From Treponema sp. (GTDB lineage Bacteria; Spirochaetota; Spirochaetia; Treponematales; Treponemataceae), in the NCBI GenBank assembly GCA_016292805.1, contig JAEDFM010000019.1, positions 1 to 40,144 of the forward strand: a stretch of DNA of 40,144 nt, in the 5' to 3' direction. The position numbers and the translations under genes are program-made. A model generated the notes under the pieces. It did no database searches. It saw nothing but the letters and a program-made list of their open reading frames with translations, and was not told where the DNA came from. Shown here piece by piece: positions 1-6,900 of the stretch. Each line of letters starts with the position of its first letter. Within the stretch, counting starts at the first letter, position 1.

Positions 1-1
1 A

Positions 2-40
2 GAAGAAGGTTTGAGAATTTTGGAAGAAATATACAAATGA
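2..40 (+). CDS. 3' end of a gene entering from the left (12 codons)
   Basis: Frame 2 reads EEGLRILEEIYK and then TGA at 38-40. The short amphipathic tail resembles the C-terminus of fold-type I PLP aminotransferases, but twelve residues cannot establish a family. Frame 1 is also open to a TAG at 55-57, so even the frame is not certain. The frame-2 reading is preferred because its residue pattern is more protein-like. Confidence 0.4.
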   Translation, partial: EEGLRILEEIYK

Positions 41-58
41 AGCTTATGAATGAATAGA

Positions 59-90
59 TGACGGATTTAGAATGAAATGATAATCCGTCA
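59..90. repeat. Hairpin, 9-bp perfect stem
   Basis: TGACGGATT (59-67) pairs with AATCCGTCA (82-90) around a 14-nt loop. It lies 18 nt after the stop of the left-edge gene and has no T-run, so it is not a canonical intrinsic terminator. It may still help end the upstream transcript. Confidence 0.5.
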
Positions 91-98
91 AACATCTA

Positions 99-131
99 AG
101 TCAAGGGCAAAGAACGAAGTGTCCCTTGACT
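99..131. repeat. Hairpin, 9-bp perfect stem
   Basis: AGTCAAGGG (99-107) pairs with CCCTTGACT (123-131) around a 15-nt loop. There is no T-run. It is the second of three stem-loops between the left-edge gene and the tiny leader ORF. Confidence 0.5.
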
Positions 132-169
132 AGACATATGCATAATTTGTGCTAAAATAAAATAATTAA

Positions 170-186
170 TGCTGAATGATTCAGCA
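170..186. repeat. Short REP-like palindrome
   Basis: TGCTGAA (170-176), loop TGA, TTCAGCA (180-186), followed by TGA. The arm and the trailing ATGA resemble one arm of the palindromic element at 39114-39172, suggesting a small dispersed palindrome family. Confidence 0.4.
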
Positions 187-210
187 TGACAAAATTATTT
201 AGGAGTGTGG

Positions 211-246
211 ATGCTTAAATCTACAAAGAATTGGTTCATTGTTTAG
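211..246 (+). CDS. Possible 11-residue leader peptide upstream of the GNAT gene
   Basis: ATG at 211 preceded by AGGAG (201-205) with 5-nt spacing; it encodes MLKSTKNWFIV and stops at TAG 244-246. The stop lies 3 nt before a GC-rich stem-loop that precedes the GNAT gene. That arrangement (SD, very short ORF, stem-loop, second SD) is typical of leader-peptide attenuation. An 11-codon ORF can arise by chance, so translation is unproven. Confidence 0.35.
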   Translation: MLKSTKNWFIV

Positions 247-249
247 AAG

Positions 250-330
250 CCGGGAGTTGCTGAACCTTAGTTTAGGTTAGTAATTTACGGCATCTCCCGG
301 TAGTTGGTGAAAAATCAAATATTTGGAGAT
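250..330 (+). promoter_or_regulatory. Structured leader with possible SD-sequestering alternative fold
   Basis: CCGGGAG (250-256) pairs with CTCCCGG (294-300). Inside it, CT-AACCT (260-267, bulged G262) pairs with AGGTT-AG (274-280). The 3' arm also contains ATCTCC (292-297), exactly complementary to GGAGAT (325-330), which holds the GNAT SD. Two exclusive folds are therefore possible: the 250-300 stem leaves the SD free, while 292-297 with 325-330 hides it. It does not match any riboswitch consensus I know. Confidence 0.4.
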
Positions 331-337
331 ATATACA

Positions 338-976
338 ATGGATAATTATTCAATCCGCGTTGAAGAAGAACGGGATTATTCTACTGTGGAAGGTCTCGTA
401 CGCGAGGCTTTCTGGAATGTTTACAGACCTGGCTGCACAGAACATTATGTTCTGCATCATTTACGAAGCTGTCCTGATTTTATTCCTGAACTTGCATTTG
501 TCATGGAAGCTGACGGAAAAATCATTGGACAGAATGTATTTGTAAAAGCTCAGATTACAAAGGATGAGGTCACTGCATTCCCGATTCTAACCATGGGTCC
601 AATCTGTATTGCAAACGAATACAAGAGAAAAGGCTATGGTAAAATCTTACTTGACTATTCTTTGGAGAAAGCCAAGGCTTTAGGATATGGAGCAGTTTGT
701 TTTGAAGGAAACATCGATTTCTATGGTAAAAGTGGATTCGATTTTGCTTCAAAGTTTGGCATTAAGTACCACGGATTACCTGAAGGAATGGCAGCAGATT
801 TCTTCCTGTGCAAGGAACTGAAACCTGGCTACTTAGATGGAATTACAGGCGTTTATGCCACACCTGCCGCATACTTTGTTGCTGAAGAAAATCCTGAAGA
901 TTTCGAGAAGTTCGAGCGGGAATTCAATTTGATAAATCCGCTGGAAAAACTCAAACTTCCAGGACAACTGGCGTAA
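338..976 (+). CDS. GNAT-family N-acetyltransferase
   Basis: A cytoplasmic 212-residue protein likely to transfer an acetyl group from acetyl-CoA to an unknown small molecule or protein. The N-terminal half carries the GNAT fold: a MGPICIANEYKRKGYGKILL stretch (about residues 86-105) contains the Q/RxxGxG/A-type acetyl-CoA loop as RKGYGK, followed by helix-forming LDYSLEKAKALGY and a GFDF motif near residue 130. It resembles YhbS-type acetyltransferases and has a longer C-terminal tail than minimal GNATs. ATG 338 is chosen because TTGGAG (323-328) is its SD; the longer reading from TTG 323 would start inside that SD. It stands alone, behind the structured leader at 211-330. Substrate is unknown. 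Confidence 0.85.
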   Translation: MDNYSIRVEEERDYSTVEGLVREAFWNVYRPGCTEHYVLHHLRSCPDFIPELAFVMEADGKIIGQNVFVKAQITKDEVTAFPILTMGPICIANEYKRKGYGKILLDYSLEKAKALGYGAVCFEGNIDFYGKSGFDFASKFGIKYHGLPEGMAADFFLCKELKPGYLDGITGVYATPAAYFVAEENPEDFEKFEREFNLINPLEKLKLPGQLA

Positions 977-1030
977 ACATTAATACGTCTGGTTAAGTCA
1001 AACTACGTTCAAGACCTTGACTCAGCCGTT

Positions 1031-1064
1031 TTGAAGGTGTCTGCTAATAAGCAGACACCTTCAA
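1031..1064. terminator. Strong hairpin after the GNAT gene (terminator-like, no U-tract)
   Basis: A perfect 14-bp stem, TTGAAGGTGTCTGC (1031-1044) with its complement (1051-1064), around loop TAATAA. It is 55 nt after the GNAT stop. Neither strand has a proper T-run after the stem, so it may stabilise or partly terminate the transcript rather than act as a classical intrinsic terminator. Confidence 0.5.
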
Positions 1065-1114
1065 TTAAAACTTTATCGGCAATTTATAATTGTATATTTC
1101 ATAGGGAGTATGAA

Positions 1115-1190
1115 TTATTTTTTGCTGATAGAGTTATCATCCTCATCTTCATAGCGTTCTAGTAGTGTAATGTACGCATAATAAACAATA
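1115..1190 (-). pseudogene. 3' part of a very small ORF apparently split by the IS66 element
   Basis: On the minus strand, 1190 down to 1115 reads IVYYAYITLLERYEDEDD then NSISKK and a TAA stop (1115-1117). Joining it to the fragment at 3790-3828 through the shared 10-mer gives one 34-codon frame starting MYILSTNISD. The reading frame survives the join, but the product is tiny and unrecognised, so this is a candidate only. Confidence 0.3.
1181..1190. repeat. Left copy of 10-bp repeat flanking the IS66 element
   Basis: ATAAACAATA lies 3 bp outside the left end; the same 10-mer at 3790-3799 lies 2 bp outside the right end. IS66 elements usually make 8-bp target duplications, so this probably contains the duplication, with a few bases of ambiguity at the junctions. 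Confidence 0.55.
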
Positions 1191-1193
1191 AAT

Positions 1194-1220
1194 GTAAGCG
1201 TATAATTAACACCCCCTACG
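1194..1220 (+). repeat. IS66 left terminal inverted repeat
   Basis: Begins GTAAGCGTATAATTAACACC and pairs with 3761-3787 at 20 of 27 positions; the outer 8 bases and the inner six (CCTACG) are identical. Confidence 0.9.
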
Positions 1221-1242
1221 AATAAAAATAAACATGAAATAG

Positions 1243-1270
1243 AATCTCCTCATAGCGAGGAGATTTTTTT
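1243..1270 (+). promoter_or_regulatory. Hairpin hiding the tnpA ribosome binding site; also terminator-shaped
   Basis: AATCTCCTC (1243-1251), loop ATAGC, GAGGAGATT (1257-1265), then a T-run to 1270 and ATG at 1271. The GAGGAG that would serve as tnpA SD is fully inside the 3' arm. The 9-bp stem followed by seven T residues (1264-1270) is also a good intrinsic terminator. Such hairpins in other IS families block transposase expression from transcripts that read in from outside. Confidence 0.7.
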
Positions 1271-1621
1271 ATGATTTTTCCAGTAAAACGAGTAAAAGAA
1301 GAATTGGTAAAAGAGTTTGCTGCATCAACAATGAGAATTGACGATTTTGCAGAAGCTCATAGTATTACACCGGAAGCCTTAAAAAGCTGGATTGATGAAG
1401 TAATGCATCCAGCACCTGCGGCTGAAGGGGAGTTTGGTGTATTTTCAACAACAGATTTTGTAGAACTAGATATTCCTAAAGTATCAAAGCAGGGGATAAC
1501 ACTTTCAAAAAACAGAAAAGACTTAATCACTGTAAGGGCTGCAGGAATTGAAATTGATGTTCCAATCGAGACTTGCGAAACAAATCTTTTCAAAATTCTA
1601 CAGACGGCGGCAAGCATATGA
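1271..1621 (+). CDS. tnpA: IS66 TnpA-like accessory protein
   Basis: A 116-residue protein, first gene of the IS66 element. Residues about 8-45 look like a helix-turn-helix of the transposase-8/OrfA type (AASTMRIDDFAEAHSITPEA followed by LKSWIDEVM), fitting a DNA-binding accessory role. The C-terminal half (ITLSKNRKDLITVRAAGIEI) is beta-rich and typical of IS66 OrfA proteins. Its stop overlaps the next start in ATGA (1618-1621), implying translational coupling to tnpB. Its SD is buried in the hairpin at 1243-1265. IS66 transposition needs TnpA, TnpB and TnpC in characterised members. Confidence 0.85.
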   Translation: MIFPVKRVKEELVKEFAASTMRIDDFAEAHSITPEALKSWIDEVMHPAPAAEGEFGVFSTTDFVELDIPKVSKQGITLSKNRKDLITVRAAGIEIDVPIETCETNLFKILQTAASI

Positions 1622-1965
1622 GATTAGATTTTTCACATACAAGAATAATCATCAGACCAGGAACAACAAATATGCTCGCTTCCAAAGACCAGCTTCTGGA
1701 AATCATCAAAAACATAATGAAAGACGATCCGTTCAGTGGTGCTGTGTTTCTGTTCTGCAATCGTAAACGAAACATTCTGAAAATGATATGGTGGGACAGA
1801 ACCGGTTTCTGGGTAGCACAGAAGAAGCTTGAGAAAGGACACTGGCCATGGCCAGATACTCAGGAACAAGTCAGGCAACTGAATATGGACCAGGTAGAAA
1901 TGCTACTAAAGGGCGTTGATTTCTTTAAGGGACACGAAGAGCAGTTTTTCTCAGAAATAAATTAA
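1618..1965 (+). CDS. tnpB: IS66 TnpB (Orf2-like) accessory protein
   Basis: A 115-residue member of the IS66 Orf2-like family. The ATG at 1618 overlaps the tnpA stop; a longer frame from TTG 1573 lies wholly within tnpA and is not favoured. The diagnostic block FSGAVFLFCNRKRNILKMIW (about 40-59) followed by WDRTGFWVAQKKLEKGHWPW is clear, as is the closing LLKGVDFF. The biochemical role is not established for the family; it is required for transposition in characterised IS66 elements. The length is normal and the frame intact. Confidence 0.92.
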   Translation: MRLDFSHTRIIIRPGTTNMLASKDQLLEIIKNIMKDDPFSGAVFLFCNRKRNILKMIWWDRTGFWVAQKKLEKGHWPWPDTQEQVRQLNMDQVEMLLKGVDFFKGHEEQFFSEIN

Positions 1966-2019
1966 AAAAGTTTTAACATCCTCTTTTTTAAAGTTTTTAA
2001 ATATGTTAACCTTTAAATC

Positions 2020-3765
2020 GTGGGTGTGGAAAACGAGATTACATTAGAAGAGGCTCTCAAAATGCTTGCTGCTGCAAAACTTCAGATTGAAGAACAGCAG
2101 CAGTCTTTACAGAAAAAAGACGATGAAATAGCCGAAAGAGACCTTAAAATCAATGCCCAGATTGCAATAATAAACCAGAAAGATAAGCAGCTTGAAGCTG
2201 AAAAATCAGAAAAAGAACAGATAAAACTTGAATTAATTAAGGTTCAGGAAGAATTATCATCTCAATTAGCACATAGATTCTGTGCACATTCCGAAAAGTC
2301 AGATAACCAGCCAAGCCTTTTTGATTTTGAAGATGAAGAATTTACCCCATCTGAAGAAGAAATTGCAGAAACAGTAGCAGGTGAGGGACCTTACAAAGAA
2401 GTAAAGGTCAGGGAATATATCCGCCGTAAATGTGGCCGCAAACCGATAGATGACTCAACTCCGACAAAACAGATCTATCATGATATTCCAGAAGAAGAAA
2501 AGACCTGTGCATGTGGCTATAAACTCAAAAAAGTAGGGGAAAACTCTACAAAGCGTCTACGAATTATCCCTGCCAAAATGTACGCCATTGAAGATATCTA
2601 TCCAAAATATGCATGTCCAGCCTGTGAAGGAAGCGGAGATGAAGATAAACCAGTTTTCCGTCAGGTTCCTGCAGTAAAATACTTAATTCCAAAATCAATT
2701 GCAACATCAGAACTTCTTGCATATACAATGACAAATAAGTTCTGTGAACACTTGCCTTTTTATCGTCAGGAAAAAGCATTTGAACGACGATGCATTACTG
2801 TAACAAGAGCAGATATGTCCAACTGGCAGGAACAGATTTATAATCGGCTTAAGCCAATGGATAAGCTAATTATGAATCATATTAAGTCCGGCAATACCAT
2901 GAATATGGATGAGACTACCGTAAAAGTTCTGAAATATAAAAATCAGAGCGAAAATGATTCAAGAAAGAAATCATATATCTGGCTTGGAATCGGAGGTCCA
3001 AAGGACAACAAGGCTGTAATCTATAGATATTATGAAAGCCGGCATCATAAATACATAAAACCTTTCATAAACGGATTTAAAGGCTATCTGCAGACCGATG
3101 AATATCCCGGATACGAAACCGCCATAAATGAGCATGCACTTTTATATCCTGATGATAAAATTATTCATGTAACATGTCTGGCTCATGTCCGCCGTAAGTT
3201 CTTTGATGCCTCATTAAACGGTAAAACTCCTGGAGCGAGTAAAGCTGTTAAATATATTCAGCAGATATACAGGCTGGAAGAAGAGTTAATTGCCATGAAC
3301 CTTTCTCCAGAAGAGCTTGTCTCAAAGCGTAAAGAAATTATCAAGCCTGTATTCGATGAATTTCATGAATGGCTTTTGGAAATGAAACCTAAAGTTCCTC
3401 CGACACTTATGTTTGGCCGCGCCATAAATTATGCACTTTCTGCATGGAATCATCTTCTCAATTATCTGGATTGTCCTGAACTTTTTGTTGATAATTCCAT
3501 TTCGGAACGATCCATAAAACCATTTGTAATCGGTCGCAAGAACTGGCTTTTCTCAGGTTCTGAAACTGGCGCTGAAAGTTCCTGTTTTTTATTTACACTT
3601 ATTGAAAATGCAAAACTTTATAAGTTGGATCCATATGAATACCTGCGTTGCGTTTTTGACCAGGCACCATTCTGTGAATCCGAAAAAGATTTTGAAAAAT
3701 TACTCCCATGGAACATCAAAATAACTGAATTCAATGAAGAGGGAACCTGGAAAACTGACGCGTAG
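2020..3765 (+). CDS. tnpC: IS66 TnpC transposase (DDE type)
   Basis: A 581-residue transposase. Order of parts: N-terminal coiled coil (about 10-95, rich in E/K/Q heptads); IS66 zinc-finger-like segment with CxC and CPAC near residues 166-202; DDE core; short IS66 C-terminal domain ending near KLYKLDPYEYLRCVF. Candidate catalytic residues are D in MNMDETTVK (about 297), D in LQTDEYPGYE (about 360) and E in NSISERSIKPF (about 498). The frame starts at GTG 2020, with another in-frame GTG at 2026; no good SD is visible, as is common for tnpC. The 54-nt gap after tnpB has no terminator. The stop lies in the right inverted repeat. Confidence 0.95.
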   Translation: MGVENEITLEEALKMLAAAKLQIEEQQQSLQKKDDEIAERDLKINAQIAIINQKDKQLEAEKSEKEQIKLELIKVQEELSSQLAHRFCAHSEKSDNQPSLFDFEDEEFTPSEEEIAETVAGEGPYKEVKVREYIRRKCGRKPIDDSTPTKQIYHDIPEEEKTCACGYKLKKVGENSTKRLRIIPAKMYAIEDIYPKYACPACEGSGDEDKPVFRQVPAVKYLIPKSIATSELLAYTMTNKFCEHLPFYRQEKAFERRCITVTRADMSNWQEQIYNRLKPMDKLIMNHIKSGNTMNMDETTVKVLKYKNQSENDSRKKSYIWLGIGGPKDNKAVIYRYYESRHHKYIKPFINGFKGYLQTDEYPGYETAINEHALLYPDDKIIHVTCLAHVRRKFFDASLNGKTPGASKAVKYIQQIYRLEEELIAMNLSPEELVSKRKEIIKPVFDEFHEWLLEMKPKVPPTLMFGRAINYALSAWNHLLNYLDCPELFVDNSISERSIKPFVIGRKNWLFSGSETGAESSCFLFTLIENAKLYKLDPYEYLRCVFDQAPFCESEKDFEKLLPWNIKITEFNEEGTWKTDA

Positions 3766-3787
3766 GAGGTTAAAAATTGACGCTTAC
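3761..3787 (-). repeat. IS66 right terminal inverted repeat
   Basis: On the minus strand it begins GTAAGCGTCAATTTTTAACC and matches the left end at 20 of 27 positions. It contains the tnpC stop codon (3763-3765). Confidence 0.9.
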
Positions 3788-3789
3788 AC

Positions 3790-3799
3790 ATAAACAATA
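3790..3799. repeat. Right copy of 10-bp repeat flanking the IS66 element
   Basis: ATAAACAATA, identical to 1181-1190 and 2 bp outside the right inverted repeat; probably contains the target-site duplication. Confidence 0.55.
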
Positions 3800-3828
3800 T
3801 CTGATATATTAGTAGACAGAATGTACAT
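3790..3828 (-). pseudogene. 5' part of a very small ORF split by IS66
   Basis: On the minus strand, ATG at 3828-3826 reads MYILSTNISDIVY up to the 10-mer shared with the left flank, then meets the IS end. In frame with the fragment at 1115-1190 it would restore 34 codons. It lies downstream of mfd on the same strand. A TAA occurs four codons before the ATG. An SD-like AGGAT sits about 15 nt upstream, too far for a confident start. Confidence 0.3.
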
Positions 3829-3836
3829 TATGTCTA
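3813..3836. repeat. 24-bp near-perfect palindrome downstream of mfd
   Basis: TAGACA, G, AATGTACATT, A, TGTCTA: perfectly symmetric except for one opposed G/A pair. It lies 66 bp beyond the mfd stop. It has no T-run, so it could be an operator-like site or a weak transcript end. Confidence 0.4.
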
Positions 3837-3901
3837 GTTATACATCCTACCATTTTATAGATGTTAAAGCTAATAAAGTCTGCTCTTCAAGGAATATCTT
3901 T

Positions 3902-6900
3902 CTAACTAAGTTTTGATAATTTTTCTCTAATAAATTCTGATTTTTCCCGTAATCCAATCTGACCAAGCTTAATAAAAATTGCATTTGGTTGAGTTGGAAC
4001 CATTCTAACTGTACCTGGATTATCCTTCATTAACTTAAGTATCTTATCAATACTAATTGTTGAAACCTGTTTAAATACAACCTGAACTTCACCTTTTCGT
4101 TCCTTAATTGAACTGATGGCAAGCTTCTTGCATAAAATACGAATTTCAGCCAATGCCAATAAACTTGAAACTTCATCTGGAATTGGTCCAAAACGGTCGT
4201 TTAATTCACTAAGAACGGCATCGAATTCATTATCTGTACAAACTGATGCAATCTTTTTATAAATTTCCATTTTAATCTGAGGATTTATGATGTATGAATC
4301 TGGAATGAAGCCTGTATATTCTAGTTCCATAAGAACTTCAACCTGTTCCTGGTAATCCTTCTGAGACATCAGTTTATTTACAGCTTCATTCAAAAGTTTT
4401 ACATACAAATCAAAACCTACTGAATAAACATCACCTGACTGATCTCTACCAAGAAGATTTCCTGCACCACGAATTTCCATATCCTTCATGGCAATCTTAA
4501 AACCGCTGCCTAATTCTGTAAAATCACTGATTACCTGCAAACGTTTCATTGCAACTTCGCTTAAAGCTTTATTTTCTGGATACAATAAATATGCATAAGC
4601 CTGACGGTCACTACGACCAACACGTCCTCTAAGCTGATACAACTGTGAAACACCATACATATCTGCTCGGTCAATTATGATTGTATTTACATTTGGAATA
4701 TCGATTCCGTTTTCAATAATTGTAGTTGCAATAAGAACATGGAAACCACCCATTTTAAACCTATGGAATATGTCATCCAGTTCTGTACTTGTCATCTGAC
4801 CATGAGCAACATCTACTAAAACTTCTGGACAAATCTGTTCAATTTTTTTTCTTACTTCCATAAGAGATTCAACTCTGTTATGCAAATAGAAAACCTGACC
4901 ACCCCGCTCTATTTCTCTTCTGATTGCCATTGCAACACGATCATCCGTATATTCATCAATCACTGTTTCCACTGGCTGGCGGTTATGAGGAGGTGTTGTA
5001 AGTAAACTCATATCACGAATCTTAAGCAAGCTCATATGTAAGGTTCTTGGGATTGGTGTTGCAGACATAGAAAGACAATCAATATTGTTTTTCATTTCCT
5101 TAAGTTTTTCTTTATCCTTAACCCCAAAACGCTGCTCTTCATCAATAATCATTAAACCAAGATTTTTAAATTTTACATCTTTCTGAATGATTCTATGAGT
5201 ACCAACAAGAATATCAACTTCACCTAAAGCAAGCTTTGTTAAAATCTTTTTCTGTTCTGCGGGACTTACAAACCGTGACATTCGTTCAATTTTTACCGGG
5301 AAATTCTTAAAGCGTTCTTTGCAAGAATCATAATGCTGTTCGGCAAGAATTGTAGTTGGTGCCAGGAAAGCAACCTGTTTTCCGCCCATTACAGATTTAA
5401 ATGCTGCACGCATTGCAATTTCGGTTTTACCATACCCTACATCACCACAAACAAGTCGATCCATAGGAACAGGTTTTTCCATGTCATTTTTTATTTCCTC
5501 TGTAACTGTAATCTGATCAGGGGTATCTTCGTAAGGGAAAGCGGCTTCAAACGCGGCCTGCCATTCAGTTTCATGAGGGAAAGCATATCCAACAGAAGCT
5601 TTTCGCCTTGAGTATAAATCAATAAGTTTTTGTGCCAGCTCTTCAACAGCCTGCTTAACTTTGCTTTTTCTATTTTCCCAGGATTTACTTCCAATTCTAT
5701 CAAGCTTTGGATTTTCCCCTTCATTTCCAATATATCGTTGAACCAGGTTTACCTGTTCGATTGGGACAAATGCAAACTCTTCATCAGCATACTGAAGCTT
5801 AATATAATCTCTTTCGTTTCCCATAGATTTTACGCGTTCAATTCCAAGGAACTTACCAATTCCCCAGTTAACATGAACAACATAATCTCCGGGATTTAAT
5901 TCAACAAAAGTATCAATTGCAGATGATTTCGCTTTATTTACAGTTTTGGCAACATATTTGCGACGGCCAAAAATTTCATTTTCCTGAATTACAAGCAGCT
6001 TAATATCAGGAATACTGAATCCAGCAGAAATTGCTTTTGGTAAAAGTTTTACAGGAATACGAGGAGCTTCACAATTTGTAAAATCCTTAAAAATTTCATT
6101 TATTCGAAGCAGCTGATTTTCGTTATCTGCAAAAATAAAAACATTCCAATTATCATCCTGAAGCTTTGTAAGTTCTTCTTTCATAAAAGTAATGTTTCCA
6201 AAAAAACTTCTTGCAGGTTCTGTATACAGTTTTAATGCTTTAGATTCACCTTCATCAGTAGAAATAGTCTTAAATAATATACATCTTGAGTGTTTTTCTA
6301 ATAAATTCTGGAAATTTTCAAGAATTTCTGAGGGTGGAAATACAGGAAATTCTTCTTTTATTTTTCTGTACATTCCATTATATTCTCGTTCAATAGTAAG
6401 CTGTCCGTTTACCATTCTGTCATAATCATAGAACATAACGAAAGTTTGAGGTGTAATGTAATCAAGTAAAGTATAATTTCTATTCCAAAGAAGTTGATAG
6501 AAAAATTCTTCGCCTTCACTTTCTTTACAAATTTCAAGTTCATCTAAAAGCTTTTGTTTTGCTTCAAGAGCTTTTTCTGTAAAGCGCAAATGAACTTTTG
6601 AATCTGTAACAATCGTATCTTCCTGGAGGCCTGTATTATGATATTCTGTAAGTTTTGAATCCAGAGTATGAACAAAATCTTCAGTCCATACAACTTCCTT
6701 CATAGGATAAATTACCAGATCATCCTTTGAACCAATTGTCACCTGGTTATCAGCATCAAAAGTTTTAAAGGATTGTATTTCATCAAAATCAAAAATAACA
6801 CGGGAAGCATATTCATCATCTGGTAAAAAAATATCAAGAACTTCACCTCGTAAAGAAAATTCTCCTCTAACATTTACTTTTGGAACACGAATATATCCAA

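Larger units (their letters stand above)
1194..3787 (+). mobile_element. IS66-family insertion sequence, about 2.6 kb, apparently complete
   Basis: Bounded by 27-bp imperfect inverted repeats that both begin GTAAGCGT, the usual IS66 terminus: left 1194-1220, right 3761-3787, matching at 20 of 27 positions. It carries the standard IS66 set in order: tnpA (1271-1621), tnpB (1618-1965), tnpC (2020-3765). The tnpC stop codon falls within the right repeat. All three frames are open and the catalytic residues are present, so it may still be active. The 10-bp repeat ATAAACAATA flanks it at 1181-1190 and 3790-3799. Confidence 0.93.

Noticed and set aside
250..300. Known riboswitch class
   Set aside because: I compared it mentally with guanidine, fluoride, c-di-GMP, THF and T-box features and found no match; kept as an unclassified leader structure.
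323..337. Longer GNAT reading frame starting at TTG 323
   Set aside because: The TTG lies in the SD TTGGAG itself; ATG 338 has proper spacing and gives a normal GNAT start.
1573..1617. Longer tnpB starting at TTG 1573
   Set aside because: This part lies wholly inside tnpA; ATG 1618 in the ATGA overlap matches the IS66 Orf2 N-terminus.
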